From: Chryseobacterium sp. ISL-80
GTDB lineage: Bacteria > Bacillota > Bacilli > Bacillales > Cytobacillaceae
Reading direction: 5' to 3'
Length of the DNA: 53,502 nucleotides
NCBI GenBank assembly: GCA_018613055.1
Contig: JAGGQZ010000001.1
Coordinates: 264,235 to 317,736, forward strand
This document shows, in pieces, positions 1-8,824 of the stretch (positions within the stretch are counted from its first letter, which is position 1; the number at the start of each line of letters is the position of its first letter). The translations under genes and the position numbers were made by a program. The notes under the pieces are model-generated. The model worked only from the letters and a program-made list of their open reading frames with translations. It had not been told where the DNA came from and did no database searches.

Positions 1-203
1 AGAGATACCCTTATGAAGGGGGAAGAGCAAGCATAAGGGTACCATTCGCGTCGAGAGATACCCTTATGAAGGGAGAAGTGTGCGGATAAGGGCACCATTC
101 CCAACGAGAGCCTTATGAAGGGGAAAGTGTGCGCAAAAGGGCACCATTCCCCACGAGAGATACCCTTATGAAGCCAAAGAATACGCAAAAGGCCACGAAT
201 CCG
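1..203. repeat. Tandem ~53-bp palindromic repeat array, left window edge (4 copies)
   Basis: Four copies begin at 1 (first base cut off by the window), 53, 106 and 155. Unit length is 53 bp; the third unit is 49 bp because 4 bp (ATAC) are missing near its start. Each unit carries a left arm TACCCTTATG, a purine-rich segment, a right arm CATAAGGGTA and a spacer ending in CGAGAGA. Arms pair inside a unit (6-15 with 32-41) and between units (32-41 with 59-68), both perfect over 10 bp. The fourth copy decays after about 203. The array may extend beyond the window. No coding function is evident. Confidence 0.85.
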
Positions 204-432
204 ACCGAAAAGCATCTTCACGGAGAGCCAACCAGGTTCAGAATGGGAGTTACCAAAATTCCATCTTTAATTAAATCAGCTATAAAAACAGAATCTTCAT
301 CATCAATAACATTGCTTTTTTTAACTGAAGGTCATATGTGGGCTTCCTCCTGAATATAGTAGCAGTGGAACAGACTAACCTGGATGTCCACGCTGGGCAT
401 CCGGTACGGGACAAAATAAGGAGGAGCCAGGA
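204..432 (+). other. Non-coding stretch and spoVS leader with a stable hairpin
   Basis: No convincing gene lies here. An open frame crossing the end of the repeat array has no ribosome binding site and is built partly from repeat sequence. At 380-404 there is a 10-bp stem (CTGGATGTCC pairing with GGGCATCCGG through two G-U pairs, loop ACGCT) just before the spoVS ribosome binding site. It has no T-run, so it is a leader structure rather than a classical terminator. No sigma-H promoter could be defended. Confidence 0.4.
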
Positions 433-693
433 ATGGAGATATTAAAAGTTTCAGCAAAATCTAATCCTAATTCTGTAGCTGGTGCGCTTGCTGGAGTACT
501 GCGCGAAAGAGGGGGCGCAGAAATTCAGGCAATTGGGGCGGGTGCATTAAATCAGGCCGTTAAGGCAGTAGCGATCGCAAGAGGGTTCGTAGCACCCAGC
601 GGCGTTGATTTAATTTGCATCCCGGCATTTACTGATATCCTGATTGATGGCGAAGAGCGGACAGCCATTAAATTGATTGTTGAACCCCGATAA
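433..693 (+). CDS. spoVS: Stage V sporulation protein S
   Basis: This small basic protein of 86 residues matches the very conserved SpoVS family in length and sequence. It begins MEILKVSAKSNPNSVAGALA and has the Alba-like core with GGAEIQAIGAGALNQAVKA. In B. subtilis SpoVS is made early in sporulation, affects septation and coat assembly, and is under sigma-H. The start is fixed by an AAGGAGGAG site 7-8 bases before the ATG. A terminator follows, so it is monocistronic, as in relatives. The upstream neighbour (ymdB in B. subtilis) is outside the window and is replaced at the edge by a repeat array. Identification is close to certain. Confidence 0.97.
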   Translation: MEILKVSAKSNPNSVAGALAGVLRERGGAEIQAIGAGALNQAVKAVAIARGFVAPSGVDLICIPAFTDILIDGEERTAIKLIVEPR

Positions 694-732
694 TGTAAAA
701 ACCAAACATATAAGACATTGTTGATATACTCG

Positions 733-769
733 CCTGTTTGCATGTGCAAGCAGGTTTCTTTTATTTTCT
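733..769 (+). terminator. Rho-independent terminator after spoVS
   Basis: CCTGTTTGC and GCAAGCAGG form a stem with a short loop at 733-754. The tract TTTCTTTTATTTT follows. Confidence 0.75.
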
Positions 770-797
770 TGTATAATAGGCACAAGGGGGAGTTCTT

Positions 798-1733
798 TTG
801 AAAATCTATGATGGTCATTGTGATGTTCTCTATAAACTATTAATGGACCCGACACTTGATTATGTAAATGCATCGGAATTACAGGTAAATTTGGAAAAGT
901 TAAAAGCTTCGGGAACGAAAGTCCAGTTGTTCGCCATATATGTACCCGAATCTGTTCATCCTGATTTAAAGTTTGAGGCAGCGCTTAGGATGGTGGACTT
1001 GTTTTACGAAAAGGTTCTATCGCCGAATCCTCAAATGAAGCTGGTGACAAACAGGGCAGAGATTAGGGGTCTTGCTGAACATGAGATAGGTGCCGTTCTT
1101 ACCCTTGAAGGCTGTGATGCCATTGGCCAGGATATGTTAAAATTGCGCACTCTTATAAGGCTTGGAGTACGTTCAGTAGGATTGACGTGGAACTTTGGAA
1201 ATTATTGCGCCGATGGGGCTTTAGAGGAACGGGGTGCAGGGCTGACAAAATTTGGCCGGCAGGTTGTCCAGCTGTTGAATGAAACGGAAACAGCCTGTGA
1301 TGTCTCCCATCTATCTGAGAGGGCATTCTGGGATGTGCTGGAAGTATCAGACCGTGTGTTTGCTTCTCACTCAAACAGCTATACGAAATGCCAGCATCCG
1401 CGGAACTTGAGGGATGATCAAATCAAAGCGCTGATCGACCTGGATTCTGTCATGGGTCTCACCTTTGTGCCGGAATTTTTATCAGGTAAAAAGGACTCAG
1501 CATCGATCGATAATATAATCCGCCATCTGGAACATATCTGTACTCTCGGAGGAGAAAATCATGTCGGCTTCGGTTCCGATTTTGACGGTATTGAATTTAC
1601 GGTGAAGAATCTATCGGGAAATGATCAATATGAGAACCTTTGGAACGAATTGCAAAAATATTATTCTGATATACAAGTCAGAAAGTTCCTTTTTGACAAT
1701 ATGGCTTCCAAACTTCCATTGCAAAACGGCTGA
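798..1733 (+). CDS. Membrane dipeptidase family protein (peptidase M19)
   Basis: This 311-residue protein belongs to the renal dipeptidase family, zinc enzymes that cleave dipeptides, often with a D-residue. The metal-site motifs are in order: DGHCD near residue 5, the bridging glutamate in LTLEGCDAIG near 104, DVSHLSE near 169, FASHSNS near 188, and GFGSDFDG near 256. No signal peptide or membrane segment is seen, so it is probably cytoplasmic. The start is TTG, 6 bases after AAGGGGGAG; no in-frame ATG lies closer. It stands alone between spoVS and korA, the position a dipeptidase gene holds in many Bacillus genomes. The substrate cannot be told from sequence. Confidence 0.9.
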   Translation: MKIYDGHCDVLYKLLMDPTLDYVNASELQVNLEKLKASGTKVQLFAIYVPESVHPDLKFEAALRMVDLFYEKVLSPNPQMKLVTNRAEIRGLAEHEIGAVLTLEGCDAIGQDMLKLRTLIRLGVRSVGLTWNFGNYCADGALEERGAGLTKFGRQVVQLLNETETACDVSHLSERAFWDVLEVSDRVFASHSNSYTKCQHPRNLRDDQIKALIDLDSVMGLTFVPEFLSGKKDSASIDNIIRHLEHICTLGGENHVGFGSDFDGIEFTVKNLSGNDQYENLWNELQKYYSDIQVRKFLFDNMASKLPLQNG

Positions 1734-1880
1734 AATCAATAGATACAACAGGATTCACTCCGTGGAAAAAAGGGTCAGATAGCAGGAAACGTAAAATATT
1801 TTAACAAATAAAAAAATATTCATATTTTCGTCAATAATTATTCTGAAAGGGTTGCTTTTTTTTTCACATAGGTCTAGAAT

Positions 1881-1894
1881 TGTAAGCGTTTAGT
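1881..1894 (+). promoter_or_regulatory. cre-like site upstream of korAB
   Basis: TGTAAGCGTTTAGT matches 12 of 14 positions of the CcpA operator consensus TGWAANCGNTNWCA; the two misses are at its 3' end. It lies about 140 bp before korA, in the otherwise featureless 297-bp gap 1734-2030. A TTGACA hexamer at 1913-1918 lacks a convincing partner -10 box. The site may be chance. Confidence 0.3.
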
Positions 1895-2030
1895 ACCATC
1901 CATTTACTAGATTTGACAGGGGTTTTTTAAGAGATATCCATTAAATTCTAGTGAATTACTTGGAAAAGTGCTACACTTAATAACGAAGCGTTTTTACATA
2001 TTTTTTTACGTATCTAAAGGGGTGTAAGAG

Positions 2031-3764
2031 ATGATCAATCAACTTTCATGGAAAGTTGGCGGACAGCAGGGAGAAGGAATTGAATCTACCGGGGAAATTT
2101 TCTCTATTGCATTGAACCGTCTAGGCTACTACTTGTATGGCTACCGTCACTTTTCATCACGTATCAAGGGCGGACACACAAATAACAAGATTCGGGTAAG
2201 CACTACAGAGGTTCGATCTATTTCTGACGATTTAGATATTCTTGTAGCTTTCGATCAGGAAACGATCGATGTTAACTACAAGGAACTGCATGAGAAAGGC
2301 GTCATTTTAGCTGATGCGAAGTTTGACCCTAAAAAGCCAGAAGATACTCAAGCTGCATTGTATGCGGTTCCATTTACGGAAATGGCTACAGAACTTGGAA
2401 CATCTCTTATGAAGAACATGGTCGCGATTGGTGCGACAAGTGCAATCCTTGACCTGGATATCCAGGTTTTCGAGGAAGTCGTCCAGGAAATCTTCGGACG
2501 CAAAGGACAACAGGTAGTCGATAAAAACATGGAAGCCATTAAAGCTGGCTACGAATATACGAAGGAAAAACTGGCTGGCGCAGAAACCATGCAGCTTGAG
2601 AAGGCTGATGGACAGAAACGCCTGTTCATGATCGGGAATGACGCGATCGCAATGGGAGCAGTTGCAGGAGGCTGCCGTTTCATGGCTGCATATCCGATCA
2701 CACCGGCTTCAGAAATCATGGAATACCTGATCAAGAAGCTGCCTGCTCTTGGCGGTACGGTCATCCAGACAGAAGATGAAATCGCTGCTGCTACAATGGC
2801 AATCGGTGCCAACTATGGCGGTGTCCGCGCGATTACCGCATCTGCTGGTCCTGGCCTTTCACTGAAAATGGAAGCAATCGGCCTTGCCGGAATCACTGAA
2901 ACTCCGATCGTTATCGTTGATACACAGCGTGGCGGTCCATCAACAGGTCTTCCTACGAAACAGGAACAATCAGACCTTATGGCAATGATCTATGGAACAC
3001 ACGGCGAAATCCCTAAGATTGTCATGGCTCCAAGTACGGTCCAGGAAGCATTCTATGATGCAGCTGAAGCATTCAACCTTGCTGAAGAGTATCAGTGCCC
3101 TGTTATCGTCTTGACCGACCTTCAGCTTTCACTTGGAAAGCAAACAGTCGAGCCGCTTAACTTTGATAAAGTGGAGATCCGCCGAGGCAAGCTGGCGACA
3201 GAAGAACTTCCTGAAATTGAGAACAAAGGGTACTTCAAGCGTTATGAAGTAACTGAAGATGGTGTTTCACCTCGTGTCATTCCAGGCATGAAAAACGGAA
3301 TCCACCACGTTACAGGTGTTGAGCATGACGAAACAGGTAAGCCTTCAGAATCTGCAGCGAACCGCATTGCCCAAATGGATAAGCGTTTCCGCAAAATCAG
3401 CAATCTGAAGTTCGATACGCCAATCCATAAAAATGCTCCGCATGAAGAAGCTGATCTCTTAATCGTAGGTTTCAACTCTACTAGAGGTGCAATCGAAGAG
3501 GCAATGGGAAGACTGGAAAAGGATGGTTTGAAAGTTAACCATGCTCATGTACGTTTGATCCACCCATTCCCGGCTGAGGAAATGATGCAGCTTGTAAATT
3601 CTGCTAAGAAAGTGGCAGTTATTGAAAACAATGCGACTGGACAACTTGCGAACATCATGAAGATGAATGTCGGAGGACATGAGAAGATCCACAAGATCCT
3701 CAAGTACGACGGAAATCCATTCTTGCCGCAGGAAGTCCACACAAAATGCAAGGAGTTGTTCTAG
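2031..3764 (+). CDS. korA: 2-oxoacid:ferredoxin oxidoreductase, fused gamma-alpha subunit
   Basis: The 577-residue protein fuses the gamma domain (residues 1-190, starting WKVGGQQGEGIESTGEIF) to the alpha pyrimidine-binding domain (from about 200, GNDAIAMGAVAGGCRFMAAY and ITPASEIMEYL) and a C-terminal transketolase-like domain. With KorB it oxidatively decarboxylates a 2-oxoacid, probably 2-oxoglutarate, to the acyl-CoA while reducing ferredoxin. This two-subunit, cytoplasmic form is typical of Bacillus, usually just upstream of miaB, as here. The start follows AAAGGGGTGTAAGAG. The stop codon is one base before the korB start, so the pair is co-translated. The substrate (2-oxoglutarate, pyruvate or a branched-chain 2-oxoacid) is inferred from neighbours in relatives, not from residues. 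Confidence 0.93.
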   Translation: MINQLSWKVGGQQGEGIESTGEIFSIALNRLGYYLYGYRHFSSRIKGGHTNNKIRVSTTEVRSISDDLDILVAFDQETIDVNYKELHEKGVILADAKFDPKKPEDTQAALYAVPFTEMATELGTSLMKNMVAIGATSAILDLDIQVFEEVVQEIFGRKGQQVVDKNMEAIKAGYEYTKEKLAGAETMQLEKADGQKRLFMIGNDAIAMGAVAGGCRFMAAYPITPASEIMEYLIKKLPALGGTVIQTEDEIAAATMAIGANYGGVRAITASAGPGLSLKMEAIGLAGITETPIVIVDTQRGGPSTGLPTKQEQSDLMAMIYGTHGEIPKIVMAPSTVQEAFYDAAEAFNLAEEYQCPVIVLTDLQLSLGKQTVEPLNFDKVEIRRGKLATEELPEIENKGYFKRYEVTEDGVSPRVIPGMKNGIHHVTGVEHDETGKPSESAANRIAQMDKRFRKISNLKFDTPIHKNAPHEEADLLIVGFNSTRGAIEEAMGRLEKDGLKVNHAHVRLIHPFPAEEMMQLVNSAKKVAVIENNATGQLANIMKMNVGGHEKIHKILKYDGNPFLPQEVHTKCKELF

Positions 3765-3765
3765 G

Positions 3766-4632
3766 ATGGCGACTTTTAAAGAATTTCGCAATAATGTAAA
3801 ACCAAACTGGTGCCCAGGCTGCGGCGACTTCTCTGTGCAGGCTGCCATGCAGCGCGCTGCTGCTAACGTTGGCCTTGAGCCCGAAGACCTGGCTGTCATT
3901 TCAGGTATTGGCTGTTCTGGCCGTATCTCTGGATATATCAATTCTTATGGTTTCCACGGAATTCATGGCCGTTCACTTCCAATCGCACAAGGTGTGAAAA
4001 TGGCGAACCGTGATTTAACGGTTATCGCTTCAGGTGGTGACGGGGACGGTTTCGCGATCGGAATGGGACATACTGTCCATGCGATCCGCCGTAACATCAA
4101 TATCACTTACATTGTCATGGATAACCAGATTTATGGTCTGACAAAGGGACAAACTTCTCCGCGTTCGGCTGCTGGATTCAAGACAAAATCAACTCCAGCA
4201 GGTTCAATCGAGCAGGCTATTTCCCCTATGGAACTGGCTTTGACAGCTGGCGCTACTTTCGTGGCACAAAGCTTCTCGACTGACCTTAAGGACTTGACTG
4301 CGCTTATCGAAGCTGGAATAAAGCATGAAGGTTTCTCATTAATCAACGTATTCAGCCCTTGTGTAACTTACAACAAGGTAAACACATACGACTGGTTCAA
4401 GGAAAACTTGACAAAGCTAAGCGACATTGAAGGCTATGATCCGTCAAATCGTGAAGCGGCGATGCAGACCTTGATGGAACATAAAGGATTGGTTACAGGC
4501 CTAATCTATCAAAATACAGAGCAAAAATCTTATCAGGATCTGGTTAGCGGTTATTCCGAAACTCCGCTTTCAAAAGCAGACCTTAAGCTTGACCAGGCTC
4601 ATTTTGATAAGCTGGTTGCTGAATTCATGTAA
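3766..4632 (+). CDS. korB: 2-oxoacid:ferredoxin oxidoreductase, beta subunit
   Basis: This 288-residue beta subunit carries thiamine diphosphate and the proximal [4Fe-4S] cluster. Cluster cysteines are C16 and C19 (NWCPGCGDF), C50 (SGIGCSGR) and one in FSPCVTYN near residue 200. The cofactor motif is GDGDGFAIG followed by MDNQIYGLT. The ATG at 3766 is chosen because MATFKEFRNNVKPNWCPGCG is the family's usual N-terminus and an AAGGAG site sits before it. A longer in-frame extension into korA is a non-conserved overlap. It forms an operon with korA and is closed by a terminator. Confidence 0.95.
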   Translation: MATFKEFRNNVKPNWCPGCGDFSVQAAMQRAAANVGLEPEDLAVISGIGCSGRISGYINSYGFHGIHGRSLPIAQGVKMANRDLTVIASGGDGDGFAIGMGHTVHAIRRNINITYIVMDNQIYGLTKGQTSPRSAAGFKTKSTPAGSIEQAISPMELALTAGATFVAQSFSTDLKDLTALIEAGIKHEGFSLINVFSPCVTYNKVNTYDWFKENLTKLSDIEGYDPSNREAAMQTLMEHKGLVTGLIYQNTEQKSYQDLVSGYSETPLSKADLKLDQAHFDKLVAEFM

Positions 4633-4653
4633 TAAATCTGCACGATTGAAATA

Positions 4654-4687
4654 AACCCCAATCATCAATGGATTGGGGTTTTATTTT
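4654..4687 (+). terminator. Terminator after korAB
   Basis: AACCCCAATC pairs with GATTGGGGTT around a short loop at 4654-4680. TTTTATTTTT follows. Confidence 0.9.
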
Positions 4688-4707
4688 TCTAGGGGGTATA
4701 AAGCTGA

Positions 4708-4733
4708 GTAGTGATTAGTATCACTACTATAAT
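4708..4733 (+). promoter_or_regulatory. Perfect inverted repeat abutting a -10 hexamer (operator-like)
   Basis: GTAGTGAT-TAGT-ATCACTAC (4708-4727) is a perfect 8-bp inverted repeat, directly followed by TATAAT (4728-4733). The repeat fills the place of the promoter spacer, as many repressor operators do, but no good -35 is visible. A 45-codon frame starting at 4750 behind a weak AAGG site is the only nearby candidate target; otherwise this would be a distal miaB promoter. Nothing else coding is seen in 4688-4967. Confidence 0.35.
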
Positions 4734-4811
4734 GTAAGTTATAAGGTAATATGATTGAGTCGGCTTTTTTTACCGTGCATGCTGTATTTCCATTGCATGC
4801 TATTGTTTTCA

Positions 4812-4839
4812 TTGATTCAAGAGTTTATACTATTATAAT
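4812..4839 (+). promoter_or_regulatory. Sigma-A-type promoter for miaB
   Basis: TTGATT (4812-4817) and TATAAT (4834-4839) are separated by 16 bp, about 130 bp before the miaB start. Confidence 0.5.
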
Positions 4840-4967
4840 GTGTATATTTAATAATTTCAGGGTAAACTATCGCCCTTTTTGCAAGTAGAATGCAGTTTAG
4901 TATACTTCTCTGCAAAATACAGGGATTTTAAGCTGCCTGCACGCTTTCTAATGAAAGGAGATCTGTC

Positions 4968-6512
4968 ATGAACGAAAATCAACGCTTGGAAGGACAGCAA
5001 GTACAAACTGAAAATTCTTCGGACAAAAAATCCAGCAAGGATTATAGCAAGTACTTTGAAACAGTATATACTGCTCCTTCTTTAAAGGATGCCAAAAAGC
5101 GCGGAAAAGAAGAGGTTAAGTACCATAAGGACTTCGACATTCCTGAAGAGTTCCTAGGAATGGGTGAAGGCCGAAAATTCTACATCCGCACGTATGGATG
5201 CCAAATGAATGAACACGACACTGAAGTCATGGCAGGTATTTTCCTTGGTTTAGGCTATGAGCCGACTGACAGTGTCGAGGATGCAAATGTCATCCTGCTG
5301 AATACCTGTGCGATCCGGGAAAACGCCGAAAACAAGGTGTTCGGTGAACTTGGTCATTTGAAACATCTAAAACGTGAAAAGCCTGATCTGCTTTTGGGTG
5401 TATGCGGCTGCATGTCACAGGAAGAATCTGTCGTCAACAAAATCCTGAAAACCTATAACCAGGTTGATATGATTTTTGGGACGCATAATATCCATCGCTT
5501 GCCGAATATTCTCCAGGAAGCATACATGTCCAAAGAGATGGTCGTTGAAGTTTGGTCAAAGGAAGGCGACGTTATTGAAAACCTTCCTAAAGTACGCAGA
5601 GGGAACATCAAAGCATGGGTTAACATTATGTATGGCTGCGATAAATTCTGCACATACTGCATCGTTCCTTATACACGAGGCAAAGAGCGAAGCCGCCGTC
5701 CGGAAGATATCATCCAGGAAGTCCGTCAGCTTGCGGCACATGGCTATCAGGAAATTACCCTGCTGGGCCAGAACGTAAACGCTTATGGTAAAGATTTTAC
5801 AGACTTCGAGTATGGTCTAGGTGACTTGATGGATGAAATGCGCAAGATCGATATCCCACGTGTCCGTTTTACAACCAGCCATCCTCGTGATTTTGACGAT
5901 CATCTGATTGAAGTCCTGGCAAAAGGCGGAAACCTGATGGACCATATCCATCTTCCAGTGCAATCAGGTTCTACCGATGTATTGAAGATCATGGCCCGGA
6001 AGTATACGCGTGAACAATATCTTGAACTTGTACGCAAGATTAAGGCAGCCATTCCGAATGTCACTTTAACAACAGATATCATCGTCGGATATCCGAATGA
6101 AACGGATGAACAATTCGAGGAGACATTGTCACTAGTCCGTGAGGTTGGTTACGAATCAGCGTATACCTTCATCTACTCTCCAAGAGAGGGAACCCCAGCA
6201 GCTAAAATGCAGGATAATGTTCCTATGGAAGTGAAGAAGGAACGTCTTCAGCGTCTGAATGCACTTGTGAATGAACAGTCTGCCCAGTCGATGAAGAAGT
6301 ATCAGGATCAGATTGTCGAGGTACTGGTCGAAGGTGAAAGCAAAAACAATCCTGATGTACTTGCGGGATATACAAGCAAGATGAAGCTCGTCAATTTTGT
6401 CGGTCCTAAGTCGGCAATCGGCAAAATCGTCAAGGTAAAGATCACAAATGCAAAAACATGGTCTTTAAACGGGGAAATGGTAGAAGAAAACGAACCAGTT
6501 GAGGTGAAGTAA
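4968..6512 (+). CDS. miaB: tRNA-2-methylthio-N6-isopentenyladenosine(37) synthase MiaB
   Basis: MiaB is a cytoplasmic radical-SAM enzyme that adds a methylthio group to i6A37 of tRNAs reading UNN codons. The 514 residues show a Bacillus-type N-terminal extension, the UPF0004 domain with three auxiliary-cluster cysteines ([20 protein letters not shown]), the radical-SAM CDKFCTYC motif, and a C-terminal TRAM domain. RBS GAAAGGAGA precedes the ATG. It acts after MiaA, encoded near 28.6 kb in this window. It is followed one base later by ricA, the conserved pairing in Bacillus. Confidence 0.98.
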   Translation: MNENQRLEGQQVQTENSSDKKSSKDYSKYFETVYTAPSLKDAKKRGKEEVKYHKDFDIPEEFLGMGEGRKFYIRTYGCQMNEHDTEVMAGIFLGLGYEPTDSVEDANVILLNTCAIRENAENKVFGELGHLKHLKREKPDLLLGVCGCMSQEESVVNKILKTYNQVDMIFGTHNIHRLPNILQEAYMSKEMVVEVWSKEGDVIENLPKVRRGNIKAWVNIMYGCDKFCTYCIVPYTRGKERSRRPEDIIQEVRQLAAHGYQEITLLGQNVNAYGKDFTDFEYGLGDLMDEMRKIDIPRVRFTTSHPRDFDDHLIEVLAKGGNLMDHIHLPVQSGSTDVLKIMARKYTREQYLELVRKIKAAIPNVTLTTDIIVGYPNETDEQFEETLSLVREVGYESAYTFIYSPREGTPAAKMQDNVPMEVKKERLQRLNALVNEQSAQSMKKYQDQIVEVLVEGESKNNPDVLAGYTSKMKLVNFVGPKSAIGKIVKVKITNAKTWSLNGEMVEENEPVEVK

Positions 6513-6513
6513 G

Positions 6514-6951
6514 TTGGCAAAATACAATAAAGATGACATTATCGAGCGCTCAAGAGAAATCGCACGAATGATTGCTGAAACAGAAGAAGTGGACTTTTTT
6601 AAGCGTGCAGAGGCACAAATTCATGAGAATGAAAAAGTAAGAACACTTATTTCTTCTATAAAAGGTCTTCAAAAGCAAGCTGTAAACTTCCAGCATTACG
6701 GAAAAACAGAAGCTTTTAAAAAGACCGAAGAAAAAATCGCTTCCTTAGAAGCTCAGCTTGATGCAATTCCGGTTGTACAGGAATTCAAGCAATCCCAAAT
6801 CGATGTAAATGACCTGCTGCAGATGGTCGCAACGACAATTTCCAATACTGTTACAGATGAAATCGTCGTATCGACCGGAGGAGATATCCTCCGCGGCGAA
6901 ACTGGCGCTTCACTCCAGAACGGAGCAAGCTGCCACACCCACGAACATTAA
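6514..6951 (+). CDS. ricA: RicAFT complex subunit RicA (YmcA)
   Basis: RicA (YmcA) is a 145-residue, mostly helical protein that forms the Fe-S-containing Y-complex with RicF (YlbF) and RicT (YaaT). In B. subtilis the complex directs RNase Y cleavage of many mRNAs and is needed for biofilm formation, competence and sporulation. The C-terminal tail NGASCHTHEH supplies a cysteine, in line with cluster binding. The start is TTG at 6514, one base after the miaB stop, with GAGGTGAAG as ribosome site inside the end of miaB. Translational coupling with miaB is likely. A terminator follows. Confidence 0.95.
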   Translation: MAKYNKDDIIERSREIARMIAETEEVDFFKRAEAQIHENEKVRTLISSIKGLQKQAVNFQHYGKTEAFKKTEEKIASLEAQLDAIPVVQEFKQSQIDVNDLLQMVATTISNTVTDEIVVSTGGDILRGETGASLQNGASCHTHEH

Positions 6952-6971
6952 ATCACTAGTTTACAACCAGG

Positions 6972-7000
6972 CACCTGTTTATAGCAGGTGTCTTTTTTAT
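6972..7000 (+). terminator. Terminator after ricA
   Basis: CACCTG-loop-CAGGTG stem (6972-6990) followed by TCTTTTTTAT. Confidence 0.85.
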
Positions 7001-7190
7001 GGAAAAAGGGCTTTCCTTCCGCAATTGCAAAACATTATTTCACCTTCCACCTCAGGTTTCTCAACGTAAACAGTCTCCAGTTACTGATCAAATCAATTAC
7101 CCATCATCTTTCATCAATCGGGAACATTCATCGCCTGTGGGCATACAATGAACTATGCCTAAGTTTTTAACAGCGGTTCTAAAATTAATC

Positions 7191-7220
7191 GCACACTAGT
7201 CTAATATCACGCATAGGATG
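7191..7220 (+). promoter_or_regulatory. Possible sporulation (sigma-K-like) promoter of cotE
   Basis: CAC near 7192 and CATAGGATG at 7212 are spaced about 17 bp, loosely fitting the sigma-K pattern (AC, then CATANNNTA). cotE in B. subtilis has mother-cell promoters, which is why this was sought. The rest of the gap 7001-7190 shows nothing I can name. Confidence 0.25.
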
Positions 7221-7251
7221 AATTGAAAAAGATTGAGGAGGTTTCGCTCGC

Positions 7252-7794
7252 ATGGGAGATTACAGAGAGATTATTACGAAAGCCGTCGTAGCGAAAGGAC
7301 GTAAATTTACACAGTCCAATCATACGATCAACCCAGCGCACCATCCAAGCAGCATTCTTGGCGCTTGGGTCATAAACCATAAGTACAAGGCAAAAAAAGT
7401 AGGGAAAGTGGTTGAGGTAAACGGGTCTTACGAAGCCAACATCTGGTACTCCTACGATGATAATACAAAAACAGAAGTAGTCACGGAGAAAGTAACTTAC
7501 TGCGACGTCATCAAGCTTAAGTACCGTGATCCAGATTGCATGGATGACCATGATGTGCTCGTTGAAGTCCTTCAGCAGCCTAACTGCATCGAAGCCGTCA
7601 TTTCGCCAAATGGCAACAAAATCATCGTTCACGTCGAGAGGGAATTCCTTGTCGAAGTCATCGGTGAAACAAAGGTTTGTGTTGTCACTCATCCAGGCGG
7701 ATGTGACTGCGACGATGACGAGTGGGGTCACGGAGTCGATGATGATGAATTTGAAGACTTGAACCCAGACTTCCTTCTTGGAGAGGAAGAATAA
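7252..7794 (+). CDS. cotE: Outer spore coat morphogenetic protein CotE
   Basis: The 180-residue protein matches CotE, which organises the outer spore coat in the mother cell. It starts [20 protein letters not shown] and ends in the typical very acidic tail ([26 protein letters not shown]). In B. subtilis CotE multimerises, is anchored through SpoIVA, and recruits outer coat proteins. A strong GAGGAGG site lies 10 bases before the ATG. Its position after miaB-ricA is the conserved Bacillus order. It is monocistronic, closed by a terminator, and converges on the polyferredoxin gene. Confidence 0.98.
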   Translation: MGDYREIITKAVVAKGRKFTQSNHTINPAHHPSSILGAWVINHKYKAKKVGKVVEVNGSYEANIWYSYDDNTKTEVVTEKVTYCDVIKLKYRDPDCMDDHDVLVEVLQQPNCIEAVISPNGNKIIVHVEREFLVEVIGETKVCVVTHPGGCDCDDDEWGHGVDDDEFEDLNPDFLLGEEE

Positions 7795-7799
7795 CATCG

Positions 7800-7832
7800 A
7801 ACTAGGAAGCTTGTACTTCCTAGTTTTTTTTT
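7800..7832 (+). terminator. Terminator after cotE
   Basis: AACTAGGAAG pairs with CTTCCTAGTT over a 6-base loop (7800-7825), then T8. Confidence 0.92.
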
Positions 7833-7912
7833 ACGCAAAAAAGACTATAAATCAGGCGGCGGACACCCTGTAAGTAACCAGGGATGGATGCCGCCTCTTT
7901 TCGATCATGTGT

Positions 7913-8824
7913 TTATAGAAAGAAATTCGGTTTTTCAACGGAGCTGCAAATTGGGCATAATTCTCTTGCACTCCAGGAATGAAAGGGGGTGTGGCATTTT
8001 TGACAGTTGGTTTTGACAACCGGTCGGCTTTCTTCCTCACTCTTATGGACTTTATAGAAGATTTGCACCGAATTTTCTTTGCAAATATCACTGCAAAGAC
8101 GGCAGCCGCTGCAGTTATGGTCTGTAAGTTTCAATGAATCATCAACAAGGCGGAATACTTCAGAAGGACAAATCGCGAAACATGCCTCGCATAATGTACA
8201 ATCTTCTTGATTCAATTTTACCTGATAAAATGACCACCCTTTAAATAGGTTCGAAGTTTTGAAGCTGTTTTCATTGAACCGCCACTTAATTGGAGTCATA
8301 GAAGAAAGAACGGTCTTTTTGCTGTCTGAAGTAAGCTTGGCAAAAAAGGCACGTCTTGATATCCTCGGCTGATCTTCTCTATCCAATTCAACTTTATTTA
8401 CAATGGATAGGGGCTCAAATTCTATTTTTGCAAGAATGTCATTTGCCTGCTTGACATTCTCCATTAGCTCCTCGCTCACTAATGGTTCATAGACACGCCG
8501 TATTCCTTTCTTATGATAATAAAGAAGTTCCGCGACAGTTGGTAAAGCAGAGCCATCCCCCAGCAAAATGTGATTTTGAATGATTCTCCTGGGTGGTGAT
8601 TGCCCTTTGATTGCTTGTACTGGGCAAACCGTGATACAGACACCACAGGTCGTGCATGATTGTTTGCTAATATTTAATTCCCCATTTTCCACACTTATGG
8701 CTTCTGTGGGGCATTCGTCCATGCAGGCTGAACAGGAACTCATGTGACTGATCTTTCTTGTACAGGAGGAGGAAATCTCCAATTCATAACTCAAGCTTTC
8801 AATCCAATTGCCAACCAGCGACAT
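7913..8824 (-). CDS. Polyferredoxin with two ferredoxin modules and a C-terminal zinc-ribbon-like tail
   Basis: This 303-residue, cysteine-rich cytoplasmic protein probably carries electrons or helps assemble the adjacent molybdoenzyme. Module 1 (residues 20-70) has an atypical cluster (C31, C34, C38, with C21 as possible fourth ligand) and a canonical one (C57, C60, C63, C67). Module 2 (from about 205) has CTLCEACFAICP and CSGCRLCSDIC. Between them sits SRRAFFAKL, an internal twin-arginine-like stretch resembling the N-terminus of NapF-type ferredoxins, so it may be a ferredoxin-NapF fusion. The tail has CQKC and CPIC, a probable metal knuckle. The start is supported by GAGGTGACC. It is transcribed away from the chaperone-molybdoenzyme operon, which suggests a linked function. 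Confidence 0.85.
   Translation of the reverse strand: MSLVGNWIESLSYELEISSSCTRKISHMSSCSACMDECPTEAISVENGELNISKQSCTTCGVCITVCPVQAIKGQSPPRRIIQNHILLGDGSALPTVAELLYYHKKGIRRVYEPLVSEELMENVKQANDILAKIEFEPLSIVNKVELDREDQPRISRRAFFAKLTSDSKKTVLSSMTPIKWRFNENSFKTSNLFKGWSFYQVKLNQEDCTLCEACFAICPSEVFRLVDDSLKLTDHNCSGCRLCSDICKENSVQIFYKVHKSEEESRPVVKTNCQKCHTPFHSWSARELCPICSSVEKPNFFL

Noticed and set aside
129-353. 74-codon open frame at the left edge
   Set aside because: It begins inside the repeat array, has no ribosome binding site, and its first part is translated repeat sequence.
1913-1947. TTGACA promoter before korA
   Set aside because: No -10 hexamer at 16-18 bp spacing.
3667-3765. Extended start of korB inside korA
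   Set aside because: The extension is not protein-like and the family N-terminus begins at 3766 behind AAGGAG.
3459-3941. 160-codon antisense frame across korA/korB
   Set aside because: It is the mirror of two well-identified genes, with no RBS and a non-protein-like composition.
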